Shown in pieces: positions 9,275-18,131 of a DNA stretch of 64,000 nucleotides (positions are counted from its first letter, which is position 1; each line of letters begins with the position of its first letter). The DNA is from Xanthobacteraceae bacterium. GTDB taxonomy: Bacteria; Pseudomonadota; Alphaproteobacteria; Rhizobiales; Xanthobacteraceae. Location: contig JANINJ010000107.1 of the NCBI GenBank assembly GCA_024508855.1, positions 372,001-436,000 on the forward strand, written 5' to 3'. The notes beneath the pieces are model-generated. The model was not told the origin of the DNA. It was given only the letters and a program-made list of their open reading frames with translations, and did not search any database. Position numbers and translations under genes: made by a program.

Positions 9275-10489
9275 TCAAAACCTCGCCGCGCCGGGGTCGA
9301 GTCCAAGCGCAAGCCGACCGGCGATAATGTAATTGTTCGGACTCATCGCGATATGCTTCGCGGCAGCACGCGCATCACGGACCGCACGCTCTAATGCGCA
9401 AGTCTCGAAGATCGCGGCCGCGCCTGTGCTGGCGGCCAGCTCGTCAGTAATGGACATGGCAGTATCGGCCGCATGTGCGTTGGCGATCCGGACGTCCGCG
9501 CGTGCCTTCATCAGGCATTCACCGCCCGTCTCGGTCGCGGCCGTCAATTCCGTCATGGCATCGATCACAAAAGCGCGGGCAGCGCGAAGCGCTGCTTTCG
9601 CCCGTCCGACCGTGGCCTGCACGGTTTCACGATCGCGCAGCAAGGTTCGGATGCCGGGACGGCTTTTCCGGCACGCAAGCTCCGCGAATGAGGTAATGGC
9701 GCCGGAGGCGATGCCGAGCGGCACTCCGGAAATGCTCCACGCGAATACCGATGATGGCGGCATCCGATAAAGCGGTCCGGGCTGGGTCGGTTGCAGTCCA
9801 AGAAAAGGATGGGCGTGAACGTCTGGCACGAAAACATCGCGCGCCTCGAAATCGCAACTTCCCGTGCCTCGCAATCCGGACACATGCCAATTGTCGAGGA
9901 CCGTTACATCGGCACGGCCGAGATAGCAGCAGAGAAGAGGCGAACTCGGATCCTCCGGTCTGACGCTCGCCAACACCATGAAGCGCGTCGCATGATGGGC
10001 ACCGCTACCGAACGGCCAATGTCCGGAAACACGGTAGCCGCCCGCGACGGCGGTCGCGGTGCCGACTGCACCGGTCGAACTGGCGACGAAGGCGCACGGG
10101 TCGGCAAACCACTCGCGTGCAACCACTTCACCAAGGTAACCGCCGAGCCGGCTCATCCCGCCGCCGTTGCCGACCAGCCAACCCACGGAGCCGTCGAGCG
10201 CCGAGGCGGCCTCGACGACGCGCATGAACTCGAACGGAGATAGTTCAGGTCCGCCGAGCGCGCTCGGCAGCCACAGCCGAAATAGGCCAGCTGTGGCCAG
10301 TGCGCCGAAAACCGCTTCCGGCAAGCGCCGGCCTCCGTCGAACTCGCTGCGCTCCGCAGTGATTAGCGGGGTCAGCGCTTGGACGGCCTCAAGCATACGA
10401 TGAAACCGCCCTCGGGCACCGGCAATCACGTTCGGGACGTGACCTGCCATCGGATCGTCTATTTCAGCAGCATCGCAGAGATCGTGCAT
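9275..10489 (-). CDS. Acyl-CoA-dehydrogenase-fold flavin monooxygenase
   Basis: A 404-aa protein of the acyl-CoA dehydrogenase superfamily, most like the monooxygenase branch (HsaA, DszC, IacA, pigment hydroxylase type) rather than true dehydrogenases: GWLVGNGGGMSRLGGY and GHWPFGSGAHHA are typical of that branch and no catalytic acyl-CoA glutamate context is obvious. It would oxidise an aromatic or related substrate with reduced flavin from a separate reductase, not seen nearby. The frame extends to 10660, but the ATG at 10489 has GAGG 8 nt upstream; an ATG at 10450 is the alternative. Confidence 0.75.
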   Translation of the reverse strand: MHDLCDAAEIDDPMAGHVPNVIAGARGRFHRMLEAVQALTPLITAERSEFDGGRRLPEAVFGALATAGLFRLWLPSALGGPELSPFEFMRVVEAASALDGSVGWLVGNGGGMSRLGGYLGEVVAREWFADPCAFVASSTGAVGTATAVAGGYRVSGHWPFGSGAHHATRFMVLASVRPEDPSSPLLCCYLGRADVTVLDNWHVSGLRGTGSCDFEARDVFVPDVHAHPFLGLQPTQPGPLYRMPPSSVFAWSISGVPLGIASGAITSFAELACRKSRPGIRTLLRDRETVQATVGRAKAALRAARAFVIDAMTELTAATETGGECLMKARADVRIANAHAADTAMSITDELAASTGAAAIFETCALERAVRDARAAAKHIAMSPNNYIIAGRLALGLDPGAARF

Positions 10490-10594
10490 CGGACAGCCCT
10501 CAAAGTTTTTCAGCGCAGCCAGAGCATGATCGTCCGTTTCCCATGGGTCCTGAATCTGTTCCGAAAAAGTTGCAAAAAATGTAGTCTCCACACC

Positions 10595-12160
10595 ATGGCG
10601 ACGATCCACGAGTTTGGCCCCTACCGCCTCGACGCGGCCACGGAGATGCTGTTTCGGCAATCCGAACCGGTCGTGCTCGGACGGCGCGCGGTGACGTTGC
10701 TTCGGGTGCTTGTCGAGCGGGCCGGCACGCCGGTTTCGAAAGACGCATTGATGGAGGCAGCGTGGCCGGGGCTTGCGATCGAAGAGAGTAATCTAACGGT
10801 GCAGATCGCCGCCCTGCGACGGATATTTGCCGACGTCGAGGGGGGCACGACCTGGATCGAGACGTTGCCGCGCCGCGGCTACCGTTATATCGGGCCGGCG
10901 GTTTCGACCGGGGCCGGAGCGGACCTATCCAGCTCACTGGCATCTGCGGTGTCCGACAAGCCGTCGCTCGCAGTGCTTCCATTGTCGAATGTGAGCGGAG
11001 ATCCCGCGCAGGATTATTTTTCCGACGGGATCACGGGAGACATCATCGCCGAATTGTCGCGGTTCAGGTCTCTGTTCGTGGTCGGCCGCCACTCCAGCTT
11101 CGCCTACAGGGATAACTCAGCGGAGATCAAACGGGTCGGCCACGAACTCGGCGTCCGGTATGTCGCCGAAGGAAGTGTGTGCAAGATCGGCAGCCAGGTG
11201 CGAGTGACCATCCAGCTTCTCGATGCCGGGAGTGGCTATCATCTCTGGACCGAGCGCTACGACCGCGAACTCGAAAACATTTTTGCCCTGCAGGATGAGA
11301 TCGTCCGGGCGATCGTCGCGGCCCTGCCGGGCAGGCTGGAGGATGCCGGACGCGAGATCGCCAGACGCAAGCCGACGTCGAGCATTACCGCTTACGATCT
11401 GGTTCTGCTGGGAAACGAGCGGTGGCGTCAGTTGACCGTGAAGGGCATGGCGGAAGCCAGGGAGTATTTCCGGAACGCCGTCGCGCTTGACCCGCAATAT
11501 GCCCGCGCCCACGTCAATATCGCCTGGACCATCGTTTGCGATGTGTTTCTCGAAGCGTCGACCACCGCGACACTGGACGAGGCGCTTCGCGAGATTGAAA
11601 CCGCGCTCGACATCGACGACGGTGACGCTTGGGCTCATGGTGTCTTCGCGCAGCTGCTGTTCCTGCGGAACGAGGACGACAAGGCCGAAATCCATTTCAG
11701 CCGGGCTCTCGCGCTCAATCCAAACGACGCCGATGTTGCCGCCGTTTTCGCAAATATTCTAGTATACTGGGGACGATGGCGCGAGGCGCTCATATGGATT
11801 GGAACAGCCAAACGGCTCAATCCCTTTCCGCCCAATCTCTACCATTGGTATCACGCGCTCGCACTTTATTCGGGACGCGAATACGAGCCGGCGGTCAAAG
11901 CATTGATGGAGGCGCGATCCCTCGATCGATGGTCGCACGGACTCCTTGCGGCCTGCTATGCGCAGATGGCCCGGCTCGGCGAGGCGCGTTCCGAAGCGGA
12001 GGCATTCGTGAGGGAGCGCTCTCGTGAACTGAACGAAAATGGTTACGTCGTGCCCGTTAACACTCTCGATCTCGTTCAGGCGCGAGCTGGAAGGTATAGA
12101 AATCTCGCCGACCGCGAACACTTCCTTGATGGATTACGCAAGGCGGGTCTCACCGGCTGA
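10595..12160 (+). CDS. Winged-helix transcriptional regulator with TolB/FlgO-like and TPR domains
   Basis: A 521-aa one-protein regulator. Residues about 5-100 form an OmpR/PhoB-type winged helix (LGRRAVTLLRVLVERAG, then ETLPRRGYRYIGP). Residues about 125-240 form the adenylate-cyclase-associated/FlgO-like domain (LAVLPLSNVSGDPAQDYFSDGI), and the rest contains tetratricopeptide repeats (ALDPQYARAHVNIAWT, ALNPNDADVAAVFANIL). There is no hydrophobic segment between DNA-binding and sensor parts, so it appears cytoplasmic, unlike CadC. It is divergent from the flavin monooxygenase and likely controls it. The in-frame opening before 10595 is ignored because the domain begins there. Confidence 0.82.
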   Translation: MATIHEFGPYRLDAATEMLFRQSEPVVLGRRAVTLLRVLVERAGTPVSKDALMEAAWPGLAIEESNLTVQIAALRRIFADVEGGTTWIETLPRRGYRYIGPAVSTGAGADLSSSLASAVSDKPSLAVLPLSNVSGDPAQDYFSDGITGDIIAELSRFRSLFVVGRHSSFAYRDNSAEIKRVGHELGVRYVAEGSVCKIGSQVRVTIQLLDAGSGYHLWTERYDRELENIFALQDEIVRAIVAALPGRLEDAGREIARRKPTSSITAYDLVLLGNERWRQLTVKGMAEAREYFRNAVALDPQYARAHVNIAWTIVCDVFLEASTTATLDEALREIETALDIDDGDAWAHGVFAQLLFLRNEDDKAEIHFSRALALNPNDADVAAVFANILVYWGRWREALIWIGTAKRLNPFPPNLYHWYHALALYSGREYEPAVKALMEARSLDRWSHGLLAACYAQMARLGEARSEAEAFVRERSRELNENGYVVPVNTLDLVQARAGRYRNLADREHFLDGLRKAGLTG

Positions 12161-12326
12161 CTCTGCTTGCTGCCGCCGAGATACCAGCGCAGCCTACTGT
12201 AAATCAGCGCTGAACTGTTCACTCTCGCAACGAGCGAGATAGAAGACGCGCGCGATAGCTGTCCCATGGGGTTCATCACCACGAGATACCTCATAGCGGC
12301 CAAAAACGACAGCCATCTGGGACGAT

Positions 12327-12859
12327 TTGGCAAAGCGTTTTCAGGCAACATTAAAGGAAGTTCGCGTCACGAAGAGCGGCAGGATCAAACATCCGCGCCG
12401 TGGTACGCGGGACGACGTGCGACTTGCATTTGCAAGACCATCGATCGCAGCACTCGGGCCGATGAGACTCGCAGAGTTGAAACCTATCGACCTCATCCTG
12501 GCCAACCGCGCAATCAATAGCCACCGCATGCGCTGCAAAGCCTTGGCATACATGCAGAGTGCATTGATCGCCGCTTCAGCGTGACGGCGCTCAAGCGCGA
12601 TCGACTAATGCAAGTTGACGAATTCGGTCGAGACGGCTGGGGGCGCACCACTTGGCCGGAGTGGATGATCGAAGGCGGGGCAGAGTTTTGGCTACCCTTG
12701 CCAAAAGAGGTGCTGGCCATCGCGAATGTCGCAGTCGAAGACTATTCGGTACTGGTTCGCAAATCGCACGGTCACGTGTGGCCCACGAAGTGGGTTTTCG
12801 CCAGCACCCGACGAGTGCCCCGAGCAGTAGCGGTTGATATATCTAAAGACCACTTGTGA
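12327..12859 (+). pseudogene. Tyrosine recombinase (integrase) remnant
   Basis: Two adjacent reading frames carry pieces resembling a phage/island integrase. The first (12327-12584) has the core-binding-domain-like stretches KSGRIKHPRRGTRDDVRLAF and MRCKALAYMQSAL. The second (12581-12859) has a catalytic-domain-like beta region with FWLPLPKEVL and KWVFASTRR. The catalytic Arg...His-x-x-Arg...Tyr set is not recoverable, so it is not functional. The rest of 12161-13011 holds nothing else recognisable. Identification is by pattern only. Confidence 0.45.
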
Positions 12860-13011
12860 TTAAACCCGCGGAGCTGGTCGGCTGCACGCAGCGACCGACC
12901 CTATGCATGGCTGGACAAGCTTACCGCGGAAGCAGCTCGCTCCAGCGCCCCCGGTTAAGCCGAAGCGGAGCGAACGAGCGTTAATGCTATAACCTCTTAA
13001 CGCGCAACGTC

Positions 13012-13344
13012 TTATGATTTGATGGGAAGCAGCACTTCTATAGACCCGCCATTAACCCTCGCCGGGAATGTCTCGAGGTCGATCTCGGCCGGACTCGTCA
13101 TGGCCTTCCCGGTCCGTATATCGAAACATGCGTTATGAATGGGACACTCGATCAGATATCCCTCGAGGAAGCCATCCGACAAAAGCGCCTGGGCATGTGT
13201 GCAGATATTGGATGTCGCAAAATACTCGCCCTCGACCCGATAGATCGCGATTTCGACGCCGTCGATTCTGCAGGAAACCGGATCGTCGTCGGACACCTCG
13301 CTTTCCTTCAGCACCACGTGCCAACGTCCGGCCTGCTCTTCCAT
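13012..13344 (-). CDS. Rieske [2Fe-2S] ferredoxin of the ring-hydroxylating dioxygenase
   Basis: A 110-aa Rieske ferredoxin that would pass electrons to the oxygenase. The cluster motif is visible as CTHAQALLSDG and CPIHNACFD, giving two Cys and two His ligands. The frame is open 10 codons further, but the ATG at 13344 follows an AGGGA ribosome site placed at the stop of the beta-subunit gene, with a 10-nt gap. It is the last gene of the operon; no reductase gene follows, so electrons must come from a reductase encoded elsewhere. Confidence 0.92.
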   Translation of the reverse strand: MEEQAGRWHVVLKESEVSDDDPVSCRIDGVEIAIYRVEGEYFATSNICTHAQALLSDGFLEGYLIECPIHNACFDIRTGKAMTSPAEIDLETFPARVNGGSIEVLLPIKS

Positions 13345-13354
13345 GAGATCGTCC

Positions 13355-13873
13355 CTAGATGCTGTAGAAATCAAGAATGCTTGGAATTCGATCGTTCATA
13401 ATGATGATTTTCTTCCGCGCGATCCGCAACCGACCATCGGACGGTTTCAGGACATGCTCATAGGTCCCGAAGTGGAGATACTGTTTCTGGACACGCGGAT
13501 CGAATATATGTGTCGTCCAGTTGGATCGGGCGACGACCAAGCCGTCCTCTTCCTCCGATGTTGTGATGTTTGAAATCATGTGCAGCGTTCGCGGCAGCGG
13601 CAGCGCCGTAATCGACTTGCGCGACTGAATACGCGAGATTCGCTCCTGCAACTGCGATCGCGAATCGTGATAGATGAACGACACCTGCGTGTTGGGATCG
13701 TCGGCTGTGTCGTATTCATCGAGCCAGGACGGCGCCCAATACTCCGCGTCAGGCTCGTAAAGCTCGGCCCAGGAATCCCACTCCTTGTCGTCGAGATAAC
13801 GCGCCTCCAGGAACAGGATTGTTACAGCGGCCTGTTTCCGCTGCGCCAAATCGGGCGACATCCGCTCAAGCAT
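13355..13873 (-). CDS. Aromatic-ring-hydroxylating dioxygenase beta subunit
   Basis: The small structural subunit (172 aa) of a Rieske non-haem iron oxygenase, NTF2-like fold, with the family stretch FLEARYLDDKEWDSWAELY near the N-terminus and a C-terminal beta sheet ending FYSI. The start at 13873 is chosen because GGAGG lies 5 nt upstream and the ATG overlaps the alpha-subunit stop by 8 nt; longer openings give a low-complexity extension. Subunit length and spacing fit benzoate/anthranilate-type enzymes. Confidence 0.92.
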   Translation of the reverse strand: MLERMSPDLAQRKQAAVTILFLEARYLDDKEWDSWAELYEPDAEYWAPSWLDEYDTADDPNTQVSFIYHDSRSQLQERISRIQSRKSITALPLPRTLHMISNITTSEEEDGLVVARSNWTTHIFDPRVQKQYLHFGTYEHVLKPSDGRLRIARKKIIIMNDRIPSILDFYSI

Positions 13874-15215
13874 CGGCGCCTCCATCCACATGGCGCTGCA
13901 ACAGTCGCCGCCATTCTCGGTAACCCGGATGGAAATTGGTTTCGCCACCGAAGGCAGGCTTACCAAACGCCGATTCCACCGGCGATATTCCAAGTTCCTG
14001 CGCATGACCACTAGAGGATATCGGACCGTTGGCGAGGCCACGTAGGTGTCCGAACGTATTACCAGCCCGCGCCTCGTAGCCGGTCTGGCAGAACTCGTAC
14101 ATGACATTGTCGTCCGATGTGGCAAGCCCGCTCGGGTTGAAGAAATCCTCGTAATTGCGGATCCGAACACGGCGTGCTTCCGCGCTCTCGCCGACCGGCG
14201 CGAGGCAATGGGAGGTCATTTCGGTCTTGTCCACGGCGAGCGGACGCCATGTGCGAAGCTGGGCCGAGCTGATATCGATGATCTGCAGATTGGGAAAAAT
14301 CGTCAGATTGCGCTGGCGGAGCATCCATTTGATGCGGGTCTCTCCCACGCGCACTTTCAGTTCGGCGAGATAAGCGGGATCGGTGACCAGCGGTCGCCCA
14401 TAGCGCGATTGCCGCTTGATGGACCAGTTCACCGCATGGCCATGGTCGAAACTGAAGCTTCCCTGACCTTCCGTCTCGTCCGGTGCTTCCTGCGGCAGCG
14501 GGCCCGACGTCCCGGACTTCGCCCGCTGATTCAGGATGTCCACATATGAGGCGTGCGTCGAATTGAAATGGTAGTAGTCAAGGCCATTCTCGAACTGCAG
14601 CTTCCAATTCGCATCGAACGTATAGGTGATCTCCCCGGGCACGAATTCCAGTTCGCCCACCGGGCTCTGATCTGCAACCAGATCGATGAAGGCCTTGGCA
14701 TCTCCCAGATAGTCACTCAGCGGCGGCACATCTGCCGAAAGACTCGCGAACAGAAGGCCGCGATAGTTTTCGAACCGAGCGACGCGCAGCAGATTGCGGT
14801 CAGCGTCCTTGAATGACGGCGGGTACTGGCCATCGTCCATCTCCGTCACGATGGTATTTTTACCCGCGCTGTCATAGGCCCAGCCATGGTACCGACAAAC
14901 ATGAAACTTCTGGCGGCCGCGCTTGAACGGGCAGACGATCGTCGCGCGATGCCGGCAGGTGTTGAGAAAACAGCCAACATGTCCCTGTCCGTCACGCATC
15001 AGCAAAATCGGCTGCCGCCCGATGAACGTCGTGATGTAATCGTGCGGCTTCGGAATTTGTGTCGTCAGCCCAACAAACGACCACGCCGATTCGAAGATAT
15101 GCGACAGTTCCAGATCGAGAATGAGCGGATCCGTGAACGCCCTGCGCGCGACGTGGAACGCCTGGTCGCCCGGGCGATCATCGACGAGGTCACTGATAGA
15201 GGCGTGAATGCTCAT
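13866..15215 (-). CDS. Aromatic-ring-hydroxylating dioxygenase alpha subunit (anthranilate/benzoate type)
   Basis: The catalytic subunit (449 aa) of a Rieske non-haem iron dioxygenase. The Rieske ligands are C87, H89, C107 and H110 (CRHR...CRYHGWAYD). The mononuclear-iron site is marked by NGLDYYHFNSTH, with H216, H221 and the bridging D213. The sequence flavour is closest to anthranilate, cumate and benzoate dioxygenases, so the substrate is probably an aromatic carboxylate (inference). The ATG at 15215 has GGGAGA 7 nt upstream. The gene follows a substrate-binding-protein gene after 45 nt in one operon. Confidence 0.92.
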   Translation of the reverse strand: MSIHASISDLVDDRPGDQAFHVARRAFTDPLILDLELSHIFESAWSFVGLTTQIPKPHDYITTFIGRQPILLMRDGQGHVGCFLNTCRHRATIVCPFKRGRQKFHVCRYHGWAYDSAGKNTIVTEMDDGQYPPSFKDADRNLLRVARFENYRGLLFASLSADVPPLSDYLGDAKAFIDLVADQSPVGELEFVPGEITYTFDANWKLQFENGLDYYHFNSTHASYVDILNQRAKSGTSGPLPQEAPDETEGQGSFSFDHGHAVNWSIKRQSRYGRPLVTDPAYLAELKVRVGETRIKWMLRQRNLTIFPNLQIIDISSAQLRTWRPLAVDKTEMTSHCLAPVGESAEARRVRIRNYEDFFNPSGLATSDDNVMYEFCQTGYEARAGNTFGHLRGLANGPISSSGHAQELGISPVESAFGKPAFGGETNFHPGYREWRRLLQRHVDGGADA

Positions 15216-15260
15216 CGTATGTCTCCCAATATCTGACGCACCCAGGCAATCGGCCATCGG

Positions 15261-16469
15261 CTATTTCTCGGCTTTTTCGTTCATCGTTTTCATATCCGAT
15301 CCATCGAAGACCTGAAGACGCTCGTCTTCGATCGGTTCGTAGTCGGTCGAGCTGGTGTTCATCAGGATTCCCGGAAGCAGCATCGTTACGCTGACGTCCT
15401 TGAGATTGGCCGCCTGATGCATGACGTTCTCGCGCGTCAGGTCATCGCCGCACTGCTTAAGCACTGCGGTGATCGTTTCCGCCGACGCATAACCCCAGAC
15501 GGCGTTGCGGTTCTGCGGATCGAGGTTCGGAAGGTACTTGGCCAAGAACGCCAGATAATCCTTCACTCCGCTATCGTCCTTCATGGCCGGATTGCCGGGG
15601 TCTTTCAAATACGCTGCTGAAATGATCCCCTTGGAATAGTCTAGCCCCGCCACCTTGAAGACACGGTCGATCACCGCGCTTGGCGACGCCAGGAAATGCG
15701 TCGGTCGCCAGCCAATCTCACCCATTTTACGAATCGCCTGCGCCGCGAACTTCGGCGAGCTCGCATCCATTAGAACATTTGCCCCCGACGATTTCAGCAA
15801 GACGATTTGGGAATCGACCGTTGGATCGGTCGATTCATAGCTCTTCTCGGATACGATCATCTTCGCGGCGCTGGCGCCGAGAGCTCTCTTGAAGCCCGCG
15901 ATGTAGTCCTTTCCGTAGTCGTCGTTCTGAAAGAAGACAGCGACTTTCGCATCGGGAATGTGGGCAAGCACATACTTTCCATAGATAAACCCTTCATTTG
16001 CGAAAGACGGCATCCATCCCATGGTCCACGGGAATTCCTTCGGATCCGACCACTTCGCCGCGCCCGACTGAGGGAATAACTGCGGAATTTTCTTGGCGTT
16101 GAGATATTTGTGAACTGCCGTATTCGATGCCGCGCCAAGCGAACCAAAAAGGAAAAGCACCTCATCGCTCTCGACCAAACGACGGGTCTGTTCGACCGTT
16201 TTTGGCGGGCTGTAGGAATCGTCGAGGGAAACAAAGTTGATCTTGCGCCCGTTCACGCCACCTTTCTCATTCAACATCTTGAAGTAGGCCGCCTGGACCT
16301 GCGCCGCGGCGCTCCATGCCGAGAAAGCACCGCTGTAAGCGGTCGTTTGCCCGATCTTGATCTCCTTGTCGGAGGCTCCCGGACCGTATTTCGGCGCGGC
16401 AATCGCGGCATCGAAACATGTTGCGGCAATGATAGTCGCCAGCACCGGCGCGCAAATCCTGTGGGCCAT
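15261..16469 (-). CDS. HAAT-type ABC transporter substrate-binding protein (orphan)
   Basis: A 402-aa periplasmic binding protein of the Leu/Ile/Val (HAAT) type, with a signal peptide of about 24 residues. IKIGQTTAYSGAFSAW and the VNGRKINFVSLDDSYSPPKT stretch are typical of the group that binds aromatic carboxylates. It heads the dioxygenase operon but has no permease or ATPase genes beside it; it may use the Liv-type permease at 29-32.6 kb or one elsewhere. The ATG at 16469 has a very strong GGAGGAGG ribosome site; openings further upstream are not coding-like. Confidence 0.9.
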   Translation of the reverse strand: MAHRICAPVLATIIAATCFDAAIAAPKYGPGASDKEIKIGQTTAYSGAFSAWSAAAQVQAAYFKMLNEKGGVNGRKINFVSLDDSYSPPKTVEQTRRLVESDEVLFLFGSLGAASNTAVHKYLNAKKIPQLFPQSGAAKWSDPKEFPWTMGWMPSFANEGFIYGKYVLAHIPDAKVAVFFQNDDYGKDYIAGFKRALGASAAKMIVSEKSYESTDPTVDSQIVLLKSSGANVLMDASSPKFAAQAIRKMGEIGWRPTHFLASPSAVIDRVFKVAGLDYSKGIISAAYLKDPGNPAMKDDSGVKDYLAFLAKYLPNLDPQNRNAVWGYASAETITAVLKQCGDDLTRENVMHQAANLKDVSVTMLLPGILMNTSSTDYEPIEDERLQVFDGSDMKTMNEKAEK

Positions 16470-16497
16470 GGCCTCCTCCTGCGTCGTCAATTCTTGG

Positions 16498-16527
16498 TTG
16501 TTATTACAATGGTAGTTTTTACAACTA
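16498..16527. promoter_or_regulatory. Candidate MarR operators
   Basis: Two inverted repeats lie between the divergent dioxygenase operon and the MarR gene: TTGT-tatt-ACAA at 16498-16509 and TAGTT-tttac-AACTA at 16513-16527. Both sit just downstream of the -10 box of the minus-strand promoter, where a MarR repressor would block transcription. Binding is inferred from position. Confidence 0.45.
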
Positions 16528-16533
16528 TTAAAA

Positions 16534-16562
16534 ATAAAACCACTCACCGGCCCCCTTGTCAA
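16534..16562 (-). promoter_or_regulatory. Promoter of the ring-dioxygenase operon
   Basis: On the minus strand a perfect -35 box TTGACA (16562-16557) is followed by a 17-nt spacer and TTTTAT (16539-16534) as -10. The predicted start of transcription falls in the inverted repeat at 16513-16527 and 50-60 nt upstream of the ATG at 16469. Confidence 0.6.
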
Positions 16563-16691
16563 TTCCCCGGCCGCGCCATATCCAGCACCGGCGTGATGTA
16601 ACTTCTGGAAAACGCAAGAAAGCTCGTTGCGCGCCCCCCGGGATTGGATCAGCCTTCGGGCCCGGCGAAGACGAGCAGAAACAGAGCAGTG

Positions 16692-17252
16692 ATGTCGAAA
16701 AGGACAGGACTTCAGCAGCGGCCGGCTCGATCGGCAGCGAAGCGAACGGCTTCCGCTGAGGTCATCGACTTCCAGCGCTACATTCCGACGGTCGTCTCCC
16801 GTCTCTCCATGAAGCTTCGCGCATCGGCAAAGGCATACTTTCAGGAACAATATGACATCACGCTGCTCGACTGGCGCATCCTGTCATTTCTCGCGTCGAA
16901 TGGGCCCGCCAGCGCCTACGACATCTGGACCATGGGGAGTCTCGACAAGGCAGCTGTCAGCCGCGCCTTGAAAAGCCTCGACGGCAGAGGGCTGATCGGG
17001 ATTCGCGACGTGCCCAACAGTTCGCGGCGGCGAATGCTGGTGACATTGAGCAGGGACGGCAGGCAGCTTCACAACCGCATGTTCGATGACATCTTGATCC
17101 GTCACGAACGGCTTGTCGGGGAGCTTTCCCGGCAACAGATCGAGACGTTCGTCAAGACTGCCGAATATCTCGAAACACGCATCGCGCAGATGGACAAGGA
17201 TAGCGAACTACCGCCGTCAGGTTACACTCCCGCCAAATCAACCCTAGAATGA
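16692..17252 (+). CDS. MarR-family transcriptional regulator
   Basis: A 186-aa winged-helix MarR protein, probably the aromatic-responsive repressor of the divergent dioxygenase operon. The DNA-binding part is about residues 60-125: ITLLDWRILSFLASNGPAS, the recognition helix LDKAAVSRALKSLDGRG and the wing SRRRMLVTLSRDG. The N-terminal 30 residues are basic and low in structure. ATG at 16692 is used; a TTG at 16644 would add 16 residues. The region downstream (17253-18131) holds only recombinase debris. Confidence 0.85.
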   Translation: MSKRTGLQQRPARSAAKRTASAEVIDFQRYIPTVVSRLSMKLRASAKAYFQEQYDITLLDWRILSFLASNGPASAYDIWTMGSLDKAAVSRALKSLDGRGLIGIRDVPNSSRRRMLVTLSRDGRQLHNRMFDDILIRHERLVGELSRQQIETFVKTAEYLETRIAQMDKDSELPPSGYTPAKSTLE

Positions 17253-17433
17253 CCTGCTCGGATCAGCTGCGTTAGTGACGCATTCAATGATCCCAGGCGA
17301 GCTTGCTTAACATCTTCGCTCAAATAGCTCGCTCCCGGTCTTTACAATGCTACCAGTTTCGATGACATATCCCTTGCCGGTGATGACACTATGACCACTG
17401 CGCTGCTCGACCGGTTGGCCGAAAGCTTCAAGC

Positions 17434-17820
17434 GCGAAGCTAGAAAAAGAATGCCTACTGCTGATCGACCTTATTCTTGGTTCGAGCTCACCCGAAATTG
17501 CGAAAGCATATGAACGACGAGTGTCCGAACTCGAGCGTCAGAAACTGCTGATCGATGAAAAACGAGAGAACCTGGGCAAGAAGCATGGGTCGTTCGATGA
17601 CTTGTTCGAACTCGCTATCTCGTTCCTTTCAAAGCCTTACGATGTCAGACTTTCTGGTAATCCGCAGCTGCAGAAATTGGTACTCAGACTCACGTTTGCC
17701 GACTTCCTTGCTTACTCGCCGACGGAGAGGTTTTCGAGCGCGAAAACTACTATGTTTTTCAGGCTTTTAGATTCATTTCGGGAAGGAGAAATGACGGCGC
17801 ATCGCTCCAGACGGAAATGA
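17434..17820 (+). pseudogene. Serine recombinase C-terminal remnant
   Basis: An open frame of about 128 codons matches the C-terminal region of large serine recombinases (resolvase/invertase family). The coiled-coil stretch AKAYERRVSELERQKLLIDE is followed by the conserved FDDLFELAISFLSKPYDV and LVLRLTFADFLAY. The catalytic N-terminal domain with its serine, and the zinc-ribbon part, are absent, so this is a decayed 3' fragment. The remaining bases from 17253 to 18131 show only a short tandem repeat at 17847-17874. Confidence 0.6.
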
Positions 17821-17846
17821 TAAATGCGTCTACGCCTTAGCCCTCT

Positions 17847-17874
17847 AAAATAACGCCACGAAAAATAACGCCAC
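17847..17874. repeat. Two tandem copies of AAAATAACGCCAC
   Basis: The 13-base word AAAATAACGCCAC occurs at 17847-17859 and again at 17862-17874, a 15-base period. It lies just past the serine-recombinase remnant; no function is evident. Confidence 0.5.
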
Positions 17875-18131
17875 AAAATCAGACATAACTCACTGAAATA
17901 ACATCAGAAGCCTGAAGGAGTCTCGTCCTTTTGATGCGGGCCTTCAATACCCCGTTTGTGCTTCCGAGCCAGCTACCGGATTAAGATCGCCGTCGGTAAG
18001 AATCTATTTTGATTACCTGCCAACGAAGTAGACTCTCTGCTCCCACGCGGCGCTAGTCGCGACGATGATCATACGTTTTAATCCTGTTCAGTTACGGGCA
18101 ATCGCGCTCGTACGCTTCCTCACCTGCCGCG

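Noticed and set aside
12876-12900. Inverted repeat GGTCGG/CCGACC
   Set aside because: No U-tract and not at a gene end; could be chance in GC-rich DNA.
17349-17430. Short stretch reading MTTALLDRLAESF, reminiscent of the C-terminal part of IS21 IstB proteins
   Set aside because: Too short and without any other IstB motif; noted only as a hint of more mobile-element debris.
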